Shown: in pieces, positions 31,267 through 46,200 of the stretch | Layout: the number at the start of each line of letters is the position of its first letter | How positions within the stretch are numbered: position 1 is the stretch's first letter | Source: Nocardia asteroides | GTDB taxonomy: Bacteria; Actinomycetota; Actinomycetes; Mycobacteriales; Mycobacteriaceae | Direction: 5' to 3' | Length of the DNA stretch: 64,000 nucleotides | Assembly (NCBI GenBank): GCA_019930625.1 | Contig: CP082844.1 | Span: forward strand, 6,014,001 to 6,078,000 | Notes under the pieces: generated by a model | Seen by the model: the letters and a program-made list of their open reading frames with translations, nothing else | Told to the model about the DNA's origin: nothing | Databases searched by the model: none | Translations under genes and position numbers: made by a program

Positions 31267-34200
31267 ATGTCGGAAGATGGGTATGACCTACGGGTCTTGC
31301 TGACGCGGGCACTCCGCCGAATTCAGGAGTTGGAGGCACGGCCGCAGCGCGAGCCGATCGCCATTGTCGGGATCGGTTGTCGCTTGCCCGGCGGCGCGGA
31401 AACCCCGCAGCAGTACTGGGAACTGCTGTCCTCAGGCCGCGACGCGATCGTCGAGGCGCCGGAAAACCGTTGGACGGTAACGGATTCGGCGCCTCGGCGA
31501 GCGCGGCGACGGGCCGGAATGCTCGCCGGTCCGATCGATGCCATGGACGCGGAGTTCCTCGGCATCGCGCCACGCGAAGCGGCCTCGATGGATCCGCAAC
31601 AGCGACTGGCGCTCGAAGTCGCTTGGGAGGCCATGGAAGACGCCGCACTGGCGCCGGACGGCCCGGACGCGGCGCGCACGGGAGTTTTCCTCGGCGTCAG
31701 CTGGCAGGAATACCAGCGCACGATCACGCCGGACTGGGTGAGTTCGGTAAACGCGCACACGCTCACCGGGACGATGTCGAGCATCGTGGCCGGGCGGGTG
31801 TCCTACGTGCTGGGGTTGCGCGGCCCCGCGGTGACGATCGATACGGCGTGTTCGTCGTCGCTGGTGGCCGTGCACCAGGCGTGCCGCAGCCTGCGCGCGG
31901 GGGAGTGCGACGTGGCGCTGGCTGGGGGAGTGAATCTGCTGCAATCCGAACTCACCTCGGAGGCGCTGGCCCGCATGGGCGCGCTTTCGCCGGACGGGCA
32001 CTGCCGGCCCTTCGACGCGCGGGCGAACGGTTATGTGCGCGGTGAGGGCGCGGGTGTCGTCGTTCTGAAGACGCTTTCGCGGGCCATCGCCGACGGCGAC
32101 GCCATCAGGGCCGTGGTCCGGGGGTCGAGCGTGAACCACGACGGTCGGTCCATGGGGTTGACCGCGCCGAACCCGACGGCGCAGCGTGAGCTGCTACGCG
32201 ACGCGCTGACCGATGCCGGGTGCACCGCCGACCAGGTCGGCTACGTCGAAACCCACGGCACCGGAACACCGCTGGGCGATCCGATCGAGATCGAGGCGTT
32301 GTCCCAGGTACTCGGCGCGGCGCGGGCGGACGGGTCGGTGTGCCTGCTGGGTTCGGTCAAGTCGCAGATCGGGCACCTCGAGGCGGCCGCGGGCATTGCC
32401 GGGCTGATCAAGGTGGTGCTGCAGCTCGAGCACGAAAGAATCCCACGCCAGCACGATTTCGCCACAATGAACCCCAAGATCGCGCTCGACGGCACGGCGC
32501 TGGCAGTGCCCACCCAGGAGACCGCCTGGCCGCGCACCGAGCGGCCGCGGCTGGCGGGGGTGAGTTCGTTCGGCTTCGCGGGCACCAACGCGCACGTAGT
32601 GCTCGAGCAGGCACCCGAACCGGAGCCGCGTCTGAATTCCGAAGGGGCTGCGCTGCTCGTTCTTTCGGCGCGCACCCCTTCCGCGCTCGATGCGCTGTCC
32701 CGCCGGTACGCAGAGCACCTGGACCGGCACGAGGTGCCGCTCGCCGACGTCGCCGCCACCGCGGCGCTGGGACGCACGCATTTCGCGCACCGGCGCGCGG
32801 TCGTTGCGCGAACGGTCGAGGAGGCTGCGCGCGAGCTCGCAACCCCTTCGAGTCGGTCGACCGACCCGGTGTCGGAGAAGCCGCGCGTCGCGATGCTGTT
32901 CACGGGGCAAGGCGCCCAGTACGCGGGGATGGGTGCGGCGCTCGATCGCAAATATCCGGCGTTCCGCGCGGCGCTCGATCGATGTGACGAGCTACTGGGG
33001 CCGCTGCCCGGCGGGATTCGCTTGCGGTCGCTGCTGTTCGATGCGGACGAGCAGTTGCTGACCCGCACCGAATACGCACAACCGGCCCTGTTCGCGATCG
33101 AATGGGCGTGCGCCGAACTGTGGTCGGCGTTCGGTATTCGCCCTGATGTGGTGCTGGGACACAGTCTCGGTGAGCTGGTGGCGGCGACCGTCGCGGGGGT
33201 GTTCGACCTTGCTGCGGGGCTGCGTCTGGCCGCCGAGCGCGGCCGGTTGATGCAGGCGGTGACGCAACGCGGGGCGATGGCGGCGGTCTTCGCCGCGCCC
33301 GCGCAGTTCGAAGCGCTGCTGGATGAACTCGCGGCGGGTGTGTCGGTGGCTGCGGTCAACAGTCCTGGACAGTTCGTCGTTTCCGGAGCGGCGGACGGGG
33401 TGGACCGGGTGATGCGGGCAGCCGAGGAACGCGGAATCCGCGTTGTGCGACTGCCCGGCGCGACCGCCTTCCACTCGCCCTTGCTCGACCCGATGCTGGA
33501 CGACTTCGGGGCCGCGGTGGCCGAGTTGGTGCCGAGCCCGCGGGCGGCGGCGGTTCCGCTGGTGTCGAACGTGACCGGCGCGCGGATCGAAAGCCCGATG
33601 GATGGCGCGTATTGGCGCGCGCACGCCCGTGGCACCGTCCGTTTCGCGGAGGGTGTGCGTTCGGTCGCCGAATTCGGTGTGGACGCCTATGTGGAGGTGG
33701 GACCGCAGCCGGTACTGCTGGAGTTCGGACGGCACACTGCCCCCGACGCGTTGTGGGTGCCGAGTATGCGCCGGACATCCGCCGACGACGAGGTGCTGTT
33801 GACCGGTCTGGGCGACCTGTACTGCGCGGGCGCGGAGATCGAATGGACGGCGGTGGTGCCCCGTGACGCGCGGCGGCGCAACGGCCTGCCCACCTACCCT
33901 TTCGAACGACAGCGGCTCTTCGTGCCGATCGCGGGCGCGCCGCCGAACATCGACTACCTTGCCGAGCATCGTTTCCGGGGTCGCGCGGCGGTCCCGGCGG
34001 CGGAACTCGCGCTGCGGGCGTTGCGTGCGGCCGGAGACACCGGCCACGAACTGATCGACTTCGTCGCCGCTCGGCCGGTGCCGCTGGAGGAATTGGCCGA
34101 GCCGCTCGTATCCGACGCGGGAGACCGCACCGAAGTTCGTTTCCAAGTCGGCAACGGCGGCGTCACCGCGGTGTCCGCGGCCGTTCGAGCCGCCTCGGAT

Positions 34201-37200
34201 CGGCCGCGCGATGCGAGCGAACTGTCCTCGGCACGGCTCGCGTCGTCCACCGATGGAGACGTGGACGAGTTCTACCGACGATGCGCGGACGGCGGGTTGA
34301 CGTTCGGTCCACGGTTCCGCTGGATCACACGACTTCGGCTCGGTGCGAACAGCGTGCTCGCCGAACTGACGCGTCCGGCGGAACTGGCCGACGAACCGGA
34401 CGCCTGGCTGCCGTGTCTGCTCGACGCCGCGGTACAAACCGGCCTGGCCCTGGTGTCCGGGGAAGGTCACGTGGACCGATTGCCGGTTGGCATAGGCCGT
34501 TTGCGGCTGTCCGGCGCGGACGCGGGGGCGACGGCGTGGGCGCTGGCGCAGCGCACCGGCCGCACAGTTCGCATCACCGTCTTCGATACCGCCGACGAGA
34601 TGGTCTGCGATATAGAAGACGTATGGTTCGCCGAGTCCGGCACTGCCGGGCGATCGCAGGATCGGGATCGTATGTCCGGCCTCATTCACCGTCCGACTTG
34701 GGAGTCCGCCGCGCCACGTCCGAGCGAGCGGAATCTCGCCGACGCGCTGGTGATCGGCGTCGGCCCGCAGGCGGACCGGCTCGCCGCCGCGTTGCGGTCC
34801 GCGGGCACAGACTCTGTGGCGGTGGACCGTACGACCGATCCGGACGTCTGGCCCGACGGCCACGGGGCGGTGATCTACCTCGCGGATGCCGAGGCGGACG
34901 ACAGCGCCGGCGCGGCGCGGGTGGAGACGGAGTTCGCCCTCGGTGTGGTGCGGGCAATGGCTCGGACGGTCGACAGCGGACCGCTGTACCTGGTGACCGT
35001 AGGCGCCACCGGAGCGCTGCCCGGGGAACCCGTGCGTCCGGCTGCCGCGACATTGTGGGGACTCGGCGCGGTGGCGCGGACGGAACTGCCCGAGTTGAGC
35101 TGCCGGCTGATCGACCTGCCCGTGGGCGCCCGCTGCGACGACCATCGGCTGGTAGACGAAATCCGATCCATGGCAGGGGATCACGCGGTCGCTTTGCGTG
35201 GACGTCACCGGTACACGATGCGGATGCAGACCACCGAGGACGTCGAGGCAGTCCCGTGGCTGGATCGCGGGGGAGCGTATCTGGTAACCGGGGGGCGTGG
35301 AGCGCTGGGATCGGCAGCCGCGCGGACCCTGGCCGAGGCCGGGGCGGGCACCATCGTGCTGGCCGGTCGCAGCGCGCCCGGCCCGGAGTATGAGCCGCAG
35401 CTGGCGGGAATTGCCGCCCTCGGTGCGCGCGTCGAGAATGTGGTGGTCGACGTCGACGACCGGAACGCTTTGTCCGAGTTGATCGCTCGCTTCGGCGGCG
35501 AGTTCCCGAGGCTGGCCGGGGTGGTGCATTGCGCTGGTGTGCTGGACGATGCCCTGCTGATCGAGCAGACCTCGGGGCACATCGAGCGGGTATTCGCGGG
35601 GAAGGTCTCGGGTGCTTGGCATCTGCACGAGCTGACCGCGGGTAGATCGCTCGACGTGTTCGTGCTGTTCTCGTCGGTCAGCGCTGTGGTGGGCACCGCG
35701 GGGCAGGGCAACTACGCCGCGGCGAACGCCTATCTGGATGGCCTGGCCCGCCTGCGCTCGGCTCGAGGGCTGCCCGCGGTGAGCATCGCGTGGGGTCCGT
35801 GGGCGGGCACCGGCATGGCCGGGGGCCTGAGTGACGCGGCCCGTCGGGCGTGGGTGCGCCACGGCGTCGCCGAACTGGCCGCCGCCGACGGTGCTCGCGC
35901 GCTGCGCTCGCTGGTGTCGGCAGAGGGAGTCGTCGCGGTATTCCCCGCTATCGCGGGTGTTTCGGCGGAACCGGAAACGGTCTCCGAGGTCGACTCGCAG
36001 GACATCCAGGACCCCCGCGACCCGGCGGAACTGCTGGAGTTGGTGCGTACGCACGCCATGACGACGCTCGGTCGCACGACGGCCGTAACCGACCGTACCC
36101 CCCTGCGCGAACTCGGACTCGATTCCATGATGGCCGTGGAACTGCGCAACGCGCTCGCGGCCGATCTGGGGGTACGCCTGCCCGCGACCTTGCTGTTCGA
36201 TCATCCGACCGTCGCCGCGGTGTCGGAGGAAATCGCCCGGCTCGGCGCGAAGTCCGCGCGCGAGCGCGACGCCCCGCCCTCTAGGGCGCGCGAGCAGGCC
36301 GCGCAGCGACCGATCACGCGCATCTCCGAGCAGCTCACCACCCCGTTGTACCCCACCGAACTCCCGGTTACACCTACTACCCCCAACATGTCTCACCTCA
36401 CATCGGGCGAAGCCGACTCTGATGCAGGCGTTTACGCCGACGCGATAGCGGTGATCGGCATGGGCTGCCGCTATCCCGGTGGTGTTCGCGGTCCTGCCGA
36501 CCTGTGGCGCCTGCTCGCCACCGAGACCGACGCGGTGACCGAGGTCCCGGCACAGCGCTGGGATGTGGACGCCGTCTTCGATCCGGATCCGGATGCCGAA
36601 GGCAAGACCTACACGCGCTGGGGCGGTTTCGTGGACGGTGTCGAGGAATTCGACGCCGGATTCTTCGACATCTCCGTCGGGGAGGCGCGGATGCTGGATC
36701 CCCAGCAGCGGCTACTGCTCGAAACAGCCTGGGAGGCACTCGAGCACGCCGGATATCCGGCGAGCCGCCTGGAAGGCAGCAAGACCGGCGTTTTCGTCGG
36801 ATTGATGTCCAATGACTATGCCGAGCGGATGGCGCGGGCCGATGTCGCCCCCAATGCCTGGTTCGGCACCGGCAACCTGTCCAGCGTCGCCTCCGGTCGG
36901 CTGTCGTATTTCCTCGGCGCGCACGGTCCGAGCCTCACCATCGACACCGCGTGCTCCTCGTCGCTGGTGACGGTGCACACGGCGGTGCGCAGCCTGCGCA
37001 GTGGTGAATGCGATCTCGCGCTGGCCGGTGGGGCGACCGTGGTCCTCACACCCTCGCTCGACATCTACTTCGCGCGGGCGCGCGGTCTGGCGGCCGACGG
37101 CCGGTGCAAGAGCTTCGACGCGCGCGCCGACGGTGTGGTCTGGAGTGACGGCGCAGGGGTGCTGGTGCTCAAACGACTGGCGGACGCGCAGCGGGACGGC

Positions 37201-40200
37201 GATCGGGTGCTGGCCCTGGTGCGCGGATCGGCGGTCAATTCCGATGGGCGTAGTCAGGGGTTGAGCGCGCCGAACGGTCCGGCACAGGAACGGGTCGTCC
37301 GCGCCGCGCTCAGGGACGCGGCGGTCGAGGCCGCGGATATCGATTACGTCGAGACGCACGGCACCGGCACGGCACTGGGTGACCCGATCGAGGTTCACGC
37401 GCTCGCCTCCGCGCTGGGGGAGAACCGCACCGAGGCCGCGCCGTTGTGGATCGGCTCGGTGAAGTCGAATCTCGGCCACACCCAGGCCGCGGCGGGCATC
37501 GCCAACATCATCAAGGTGATCGAGGCCCTGCGGCACGAGCGCATTCCCGCCTCGCTGCATTTCCGTTCGGGCAATCCGCATATCGACTGGGATTCGGTCG
37601 CGATCCGCGTGGTCGCCGAGGAGCGTCCGTGGCGGCGTTCACGGCGGCCGCGACGGGCGGGTGTGAGCGCGTTCGGGATCAGCGGGACGAACGCGCATGT
37701 GGTAATCGAAGAGGCGCCGCGGGCGCCCGAGGCCGGTGTCGCCGACGATTCCGGGCCGTACCTGCTGGTTTTCTCGGCGAAGACCACCGATGCCCTACGC
37801 GAACTGGCGACACGCTACCAGGATCTCCTGGCCGCCCACCCGGAGACGGCACTGGGGGATTTGTGCGCGTCCGCGGCGGTAGGCCGTACCCATTTCGGCG
37901 AGCGGGTGGCGATCGCCTTCGACACCGCCGCACAGCTGCGCGCGGCGCTCGAGGATGTCGCCGCGGGGATCACCGCGAGCGGGTCGGTAGCCGAGATGTC
38001 GAGCGGTGCGGTAGAGCTGGCGCGCCGGTATGTCAGCGGTGCCGAGATCGACTGGGTGACGGTGTATTCCGAACGTTCGTGGCGCCATATCGACCTACCG
38101 GGCTATCCCTTCCAGCGCAAACGGCACTGGCTGGAACTGACACCACGCCCGGAGGGCACGCACTCGTCGCGCACCCTGCGGCTCACCCCGGAGATGTTCG
38201 CCGGGCACCGGCTGCGTGGTCTGCCGACAGTGCCCGCGGCCTGGCTGTGCGCTCAGCTGAACGAAATCGCCGCTGAGCTGCCCGGAGCATGGGACGTCAC
38301 CCAGCTGCGGCTGATCGCGCCGCTGGAGGTCGCCGCCGAGTCGACGGTGCGGGTGACGCTGGATCCCGGCCCGGACGGGTACGGGGTGCGCTTCGTCCGT
38401 CCCGAGGACGCTCAGTCCAGCTATGCGCAGGCGAAACTTTCCGCCGCCGCGACGGCTCCGCCGGAACCGCCCGCGGGTGTGGCGGCCGGCGCGGACGCGG
38501 GCAGATGGCCCGCCTATTACGACACTCTGGCCGGGCTGGGCCTCGAGCTGGGCCCTGACTACCGCTGCGCCGTCGAGTTCCGGCGGATCAGCGAGTCCGA
38601 AGCCGAGACCGTGTTCCGGTTGCCGGACAAGGCCTCGGCGATGCTCGACCCGATCCTGCTCGATGCCTGCCTGCACAGCATCGTGGTGACCGCCGCCGCG
38701 GACGGGATGTTCCTGCCCTCTGGGATGGATCGTGCTCGATTCTTCGGTAGCCGGGCTGTCGCGGATACGACCGTCCTGTGCCGGGTGCGGGTGACCGAAC
38801 GCGGTGCGCGCGTTGTCGTGGGCGACGCGACACTGCACTCCGCGTCCGGGCGGCTGCTCGCCAGTTTGGAAGGGGTCAGCTTGCTGGCGGCGAAACCCGA
38901 TTCCGCGCCGAAAGCCGTTGCCGGGACCGATCCCTCCAGGCTCGCGCGCTTGCTGCATCACGTCGAATGGGTTCCCACGGACAGCGGCGCGCCTGCCCGG
39001 GACGAGCCCGTGGGCCGCTGGTTGGTCTTCGGTGACGGGCCGGTCGGCGACACCGTCGCCGCCGGACTGGCCGCGCGAGGCGCCGCGACCGTGGTCGTTC
39101 GCCCTGAGAACGCAGCCTCCACTTTCCCCACCCTGCCTTCGGTGCAGGGCGTCGTCTTCGCCTGGACCACGGTGTCCGCGCAGACCCGCGTCGACGCCGC
39201 CCTGCGGTTGGCGCGCGCGGTGGACTCGGCAGCGCACCAGCCTGCCGCGCTGTGGTTGTTGACCGTGAACGCCCAGCGCGTCACCCCAGCCGACCGGCCG
39301 GATCCCGATCAGGCTCTGTTGTGGGGCCTCGGCCGCGCAGTGGCCACCGAGCATCCCGAGTTCGGGTGCCGGTTGCTGGACTTGCCGACCGAATTCCTCG
39401 AGGACAGCACGATTGTCGAGGGTTTGCTCGGCGTCCGCGCCGCCGGTGAGTTCGCGATCCGCGACGGACGCTGGCTGACCGCTCGCCTCGCCGCCGGTCC
39501 CGCGCCCTCCGATGACTACCGGTTGGTCGCGCACCGCTCCGGCGAATTCGACCGGATGCGATTGGAGTCCGGTGCCCGCCGCGCTCCGGCCGCAGGGGAG
39601 GTCGAAATCGCGGTCGCCGCCACCGGCCTCAACGCTCCCGACCTGTGGGTTGCCTCGGGCATACATCCGGATGGCGTGCTGCCGCTGGGTGCGGAATGCG
39701 CGGGCCGGATCACCGCAGTCGGTGCGGATGTCGAAGGTCTCGCGGTCGGCGACCGTGTCGTCGCTTTGGCGCGTGACAGTTTCGCTCGCTACGTGACGGT
39801 CGACCAGGGCACGGTCGCCGTGCTGCCGGATCACCTCGCCTTCGCCGAGGGCGCGACCGTGCCGTACGCCTTCACCACCGCATGGCATGCGCTGTTCGAC
39901 GTCGGCGGCGTGCGAGCCCGGGACCGGGTGCTCGTGCACGCGTCCGCCGACGGCGTCGGCATGGCCGCTGTGCAACTGGCCGTGCACGCCGGCGCCGAGG
40001 TGTTCGCGACCGCCGCACTGTGTCGCTGGGCAGGGAAGGAAGGCTTGCCGGTCGCGCGTATCGATACCTGGCGGGACGACGAGCTGGCCGAACACGTCCG
40101 AGCGGCGACCGCGGCGCACGGAATGGACGTCGTCGTGCACACCCTCGGAGACGACTTCGCCGCGCACGCCTCCGAGGTCTTACACGCGGGCGGTCGACTC

Positions 40201-43200
40201 GTCGAGGTGGTCGACCCGGTGCAGACCGCAACCGCCCCCCGGAGCGGTCGTGTGGATCACCGGGAGATCGATCCGGCCGCTGTGGACCAGCGACGGCTCG
40301 GCGCGATCCTGCGCAGCGTGATGACGCTGTTCGAGCAGCGTGCATTGCGTGCGCTGCCGCACGCGGTGCACGGTATCGAGCGGGCCGCCGAGGCGTTCCG
40401 CGCCATGTCGCAGCGGAATCATCCCGGCCGCGTCGTCCTGCTCGGCAGGGACACCCCGGGCGCCGCGCATGGTGACCGGTTGACCGAGGGCACCTACCTG
40501 GTGACCGGAGGATTCGGCGGTCTCGGTGCCGCGGCCGCACGGTGGCTGGCCGACCACGGAGCCGGCCACCTGGTGCTGGTCGGCAGACGCGCACCGGACG
40601 CGGCGGGGTCGCGGCTGCTGGAGTCGCTGCGCGCCAACGGCGTTCACGTGACGGCGCGCCAGGCGGATATCAGCGACCGCGCGGCCGTCACGGCACTGCT
40701 GCGGGACATCGCGGACTCCGGGTTCCCGCCGCTGCGCGGCGTGGTCCACTGCGCGGGAGTGCTCGACGACGGTGTGGTGACCGAGCAGACCTGGTCGCGG
40801 TTCGAGACCGTGCTCGGACCCAAATATCACGCGGCGCGCCACCTCGACGAGCTCACCCGCGACCAGCCGTTGGAACTCTTCCTCACCTATTCGTCTGTGG
40901 CGGGCGTGCTGGGCACCCCTGGTCAGGCGAACTACGCGGCGGCCAACGCGGCCTTGGACGCGCTCGCGTGGCGGCGTCGTGCCGAGGGATTGCCCGCGCT
41001 GAGCATCGCGTGGGGGCCGTTCGCCGACGTGGGTATGGCCGCAGGCCGGGCTGATGTCACCGCGCGGCTCGTGCGGCGCGGTCTACCGCCGCTGTACGAG
41101 GACGACGCGGCCGCGGCGCTGACGCATCTCCTTCGACATGACAGCACCACCCCGGGCGTCTTCGAATTCGTGCCGGAGCGGTGGCACGCGAACCGCGCTG
41201 GCCACGTCGCGGGAACGACCGCGCCGTTGCGGAGCGAGCCGGAGGCCGAGACGACCCTCGTCGGCCCCGGGCTCCCGGCTCCCCGCGGCGTCCGCGCCTC
41301 GGAAACCCGTGGCGCGTCCGACGATGTCGCTGCCTGGGAGGCGCTTGTGCAGCGCGTCGCGATGCGGGTGCTCGATCGGGCGAGCGAACTCGACCCGGAT
41401 GTGCCGTTCCACGACACCGGAGTCGACTCCTTGACCGGGATGGAATTGCGGGCAGCGCTTGCCGCCGAGATCGGGATGCCGCTGCCCGCCGGACTGGTCT
41501 TCGACTACCCGACGGTGCGTGACATCGCACGGTTCCTGCACCGTAAGGGCGCGGCCGCGCCCACCGTGGACAATGCGGCCGGGTGGGGGCGGCTCGCCCA
41601 TGACGAGCACAGGGCTGTGCCGACAGCGAGCATTTCGGAATCGATGACGTCGGCGCCGCCCGCATCGCGGATTTCGCAGTCGACGACACAGACATCCCAG
41701 ATGCCGGAGGCGACTACGCAGACACCGCCGGCGCCCGAGGCGATTACGCCGGAACCAATTGTGCAGCAGAGTGCTTCGGCGTCCATTTCGACAGACGAGA
41801 GCGATCAGACCCACCACGACGACGACCCGATCGTCATCGTGGGCATGAGCTGCCGCTTCCCCGGCGGGGTGCGCACGCCGGAGGACTTCTGGGATCTGCT
41901 GTGGCAGGGCCGCGACGCGATCACCGAGGTGCCCGCGCAGCGCTGGGACATCGACGCCTACTTCGACCCCGACCCGGCCGCCCTGGGCAAGATGTACACC
42001 CGCTGGGGCGGTTTCGTCGACGGCGCGGACGAATTCGATCCCGCCTTCTTCGGCATCGGCGCGTCGGAGGCACGCGCGATGGACCCGCAGCAACGCCTGC
42101 TGCTCGAGACCAGCTGGGAGGCGCTGGAGCGCTCCGGCCGCGCACCCGGCGGTCTGGCGGGCAGCCGCACCGGGGTGTTCGTCGGACTGTGCTTCAGCGA
42201 GTACCCGGCAACGCCGGTCCGGGCCGCCCATCCGACCGCGATCGGCGCCTACTCGGTGATCGGTTCCGCGCCGAGCGTCGCGGCCGGGCGGCTGGCCTAC
42301 GTGCTGGGGCTGCAAGGCCCGGCGATGACGCTGGACACGGCGTGCTCCTCCTCACTGGTAGCGCTGCAAGCAGCTTGGGACGGCCTGCGCGCAGGCCGTT
42401 GCGATCTCGCGCTCGTGGGCGGTGTCAACCTTCAGCTGGCTCCGGAGACCACCATCGGATTCTGCCGTCTGGCCGCGCTGTCGCCCGACGGACGGTCGCG
42501 GGCGTTCGACGCCGACGCCAACGGATACGTCCGCGCCGACGGTTGCGGCATGCTGGTGCTGACCCGGCTGTCGGAGGCCCGCCGCAACGGCGATCGGGTG
42601 CTGGCCGTCGTTCGTGGCGTCGCGGTGAATCACGACGGGCGATCGAACGGGCTCACCGCGCCCAACGGTCCGGCCCAGCAACGCGTCGTCACCGACGCGC
42701 TGGACCGGGCGGGCATGCGGCCGAACGCGGTGGACTACGTCGAGACACACGGCACGGGCACCCCGCTCGGTGACCCGATCGAGGCCACCGCGCTGGCCGA
42801 GGTCTACGGCGCGGGACGCACGCAGCCGCTGCTCATCGGGTCGGTCAAGACCAATATCGGGCACACCGAGGGTGCGGCCGGTGTCGCGGGAGTCATCAAG
42901 GCCGTGCTCATGTTGCAGCACCGCCGGATACCGCCGAGCCTGCATTTCCACACACCGAACCCGCTGATCGATTGGTCGGCAGCACCGATCGAAGTCGTGC
43001 GCGAGGCGCGAGACTGGCCGCGCACCGGGCACGAACCGGCGATCGGGATCAGCTCTTTCGGAATGAGCGGCACCAACGCGCACGTCGTCTTGACGCAGGG
43101 AGACCCGGCACCGGCAGCGCGCCCGGAATCACCGACCCCGCAGGTACTCGTACTTTCCGCACGTGACGAAACCGCCCTCACCGACGCAGCGCGACGCTGG

Positions 43201-46200
43201 GCGGACGAAGCCGACTCCGCACGCGCGTACCTCGGCGATCTGGCCTACACCGCCGCCACCGCGCGCGACCATTTCGAAGAACGGCTCGCGGTGGTCGCCG
43301 AGACCGGCGCCGCCGCCGCGCGACACCTGCGGGACCGGTCGCCTGCCCTGCTCCGCGGCCGGGTGGCGCGAACAGCGAGCACGAAGGTGGGGCTGCTGTT
43401 CACCGGTCAGGGATCCCAGTACCCCGGTATGGCGCGCGAGCTGTTCGACTCCGAACCGGTCTTCCGTGAGTCACTGCGGCACTGCGACGCGGTGCTGGGA
43501 CCGATCGAGGGCGGCGTCGGGCTCCTGGATGTCGTGTACGGCGAGCACGGCGCGGAGCTGCTGCGCCGCACGGTGTTCACCCAGCCCGCGTTGTTCGCCG
43601 TCGAATGGGCGCTGTGGGAGCTGTGGCGGAGTTGGGGGATCACCCCGGCGGCGGTGCTCGGGCACAGCGTCGGGGAGTACGTCGCCGCCTGCGCCGCGGG
43701 CGCCATGACCATGGAGGACGCTCTTCGGCTCGTCGCCGTGCGCGGCCGGCTCATGCAGCGCCTGCCGGACGGGGGCGGGATGCTGGCGGTCGACGCTTCC
43801 GCCGAGCAGGTCTCGCCGCTGGTGGCGCGGTATGAACCGGCGGCGTCGATCGCCGGATACAACGGGCCGGCTCAGGTGGTGATCGCCGGGCAGCGAGCCG
43901 CGCTCGACCTGCTTCGCGACCGGTTGTCCGCAGACGGCATCCGGACCGCGGCCCTCACCGTGTCGCATGCCTTCCACTGCGCGGCGATGGATCCGATCCT
44001 CGACGACCTCGCCGCGGCGGCCGCGCGTGCCACCATGACCGATCCCGCGATTCCGCTGGTCTCGAATGTCACCGGTGCGCCGTTGCGCCCGGGGGAGCTC
44101 ACCGCGGAGTACTGGGCGCGCCACGCGCGTCTGCCCGTGCAGTTCGCCCAGGGCATGCGCGCCTTGGCCGAGGTGGGGATCGAGGCATTCCTCGAGATCG
44201 GTCCGCAGCCGACGTTGTCCGTCCTCGGCGGGCGAGTGCTGGGGGACTCGGTACGGTTCATCGCGTCGCTGCGCCGCGGACGCGGTGATCGCGAGACTAT
44301 GATGACGGCGCTCGGCCATCTCTATGTCGGTGGCCTGCCGGTGAACTGGGAACGAGTTCACCGGCCGCACGACCACCGGCGGGTCCTCGCTCCCACGTAT
44401 CCGTTCCAGCGGCAGCACTATTGGATCGAATCCCGCTCCGCGCTTCCGGCACCGAGCAGCGCTGCCGCAGGGCACCGGGATCTCCTGGCGCACACCGGGG
44501 TGTTCCCGGGGCCGAGCGCCACACCGACGCGAGACGCAGCGATCACCCCGCTCGGCGACGCCCTGTGTACGACCTCGAGCGTCGCTACCGTAGAGCATTC
44601 GTGGTCCCCGATGGGCGCTCCGAGTCCGGACTCCACGCCTACCGTTGCGGCGCGATCCGATCACGCGCTTCCCGGTTCAGGTATCACGCCCGCAGACCAC
44701 CCCGGCGGCGCGGCTTCCACGCCGGACGCGAGCCTTCCCGCCCGACCCGGGCACGCGCTGCCGGGTTCCAGCACGGCTTCCCTCGGGCAGACGAGCCGCC
44801 CGATGCGAGCCGCCGACACTGCGATTCCGGCCGCCGTTCCCCAGGAACAAGCAGCGCCCACCGAATCAACGGATACAACAACATGTTTCGACTTCACGCT
44901 CGGACCGGATTCCCCGCGCTACCTGGCCGACCATGTCGTGAATTCGGCTGTCGTCGTGCCGGGCGCCTGGTTCGTCGCGACCATCGCCGACACCGCGCGC
45001 GAACTCGTCGCTGATGACGTCATCGCGATCGATGACCTCGTGATCACCAGCGGTCTCACGCTGACCGGCCCGCGGCAGGTGCGAGTGAGCTTTCAGCCGT
45101 CCAGCGGCGGGTGGGCGGTGGAGGTGACGACGCAGCGATCCGGTATCCACGCCCGTGCCCGCCTCCTCAGCGCGACGCACCGCGTTCCGGCCGGTTCCAG
45201 CCCGGCGGAGGTCCTTGCCCGGTGCCGGGAACAGCTTGCCGGAGTGCACCTCTACGAGCTGCTGGCCCGAGCGGGGCTGCTTTACGGTCCTGCGTTCCGC
45301 CGTATCGCCGACGTGCGCTTCGGGCAGCACGAAGCCCTGGTGACGCTGACGGATCCCGACACCGGAAACGGCGCGGGCATCGTGCACCCCGTTCTGCTGG
45401 ACGCGGCGTTCCAGGCGGCATACGCGGCGATGTCGCCGCGGGCCGCCGAGCGCACGTGGGTGCCGTTCGCCGTGGACCGGGTGCTCGCCTCGGTCGCGGC
45501 GGGCACCGTTCGATTCGGCCATGTGCGCGTCGTCGAGCAGACGCCACAGCTGTGTGTCGCCGATGTTCGACTGCTCGATGAGGAGGGCTGTCCGGTGCTG
45601 GTCGCGAACGGATTGCGAGTGATGCCGTCACCCACGCCGAGCTCGTCCGGGCAAGCGCCCGCCCGTGTACCCGATGATCGGTCGGTCGCGGACACCTACC
45701 GAATCGACTGGCGCGAGGGGGAATCGGTGCTACCGGCCACGGCGACCGGGCGCTGGCTGGTCATCGGTGCGGCCGGAGACTTCGCCGACGGTCTCGCCGA
45801 CGCCTTGCGGGCGCGCGGCGCGGACTGCGTACTCGCTCGGCCCGGTCGTGGTTTCGCGTTCCGAACCGACAACGAGTTCGAAGTCGACCTGGGCGTGCCC
45901 GCGGCGGTCCGTGCGCTACTCGGGGCGGTCGGCGACGGACGCGCACCGCTGCGCGGGATCGTCTCCGCCATCGCGCTGTCGGCCGACGACGCACCCGCGC
46001 CTGTCCGCGCCGAACGTCTGGTGGTAGGTGCGATGCATCTGGTGCAGGCCGCGCCACTGGCGGGAGAGCCCGCACTGTGGCTGCTGACCCGTCGCGGGCA
46101 GCGGGTCGATGCCTCCGACCTGGTGGCGCCGGAGCAATCAGCGCTGTGGGGTTTCGCCCGCAGCGCACAGCTCGAGCATCATGAAATCACCTGTCGGATA

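Noticed and set aside
32992..36396. A 1134-codon minus-strand frame inside PKS module 1
   Set aside because: Same reason: fully antisense to AT, DH, KR and ACP domains with all motifs intact on the plus strand.
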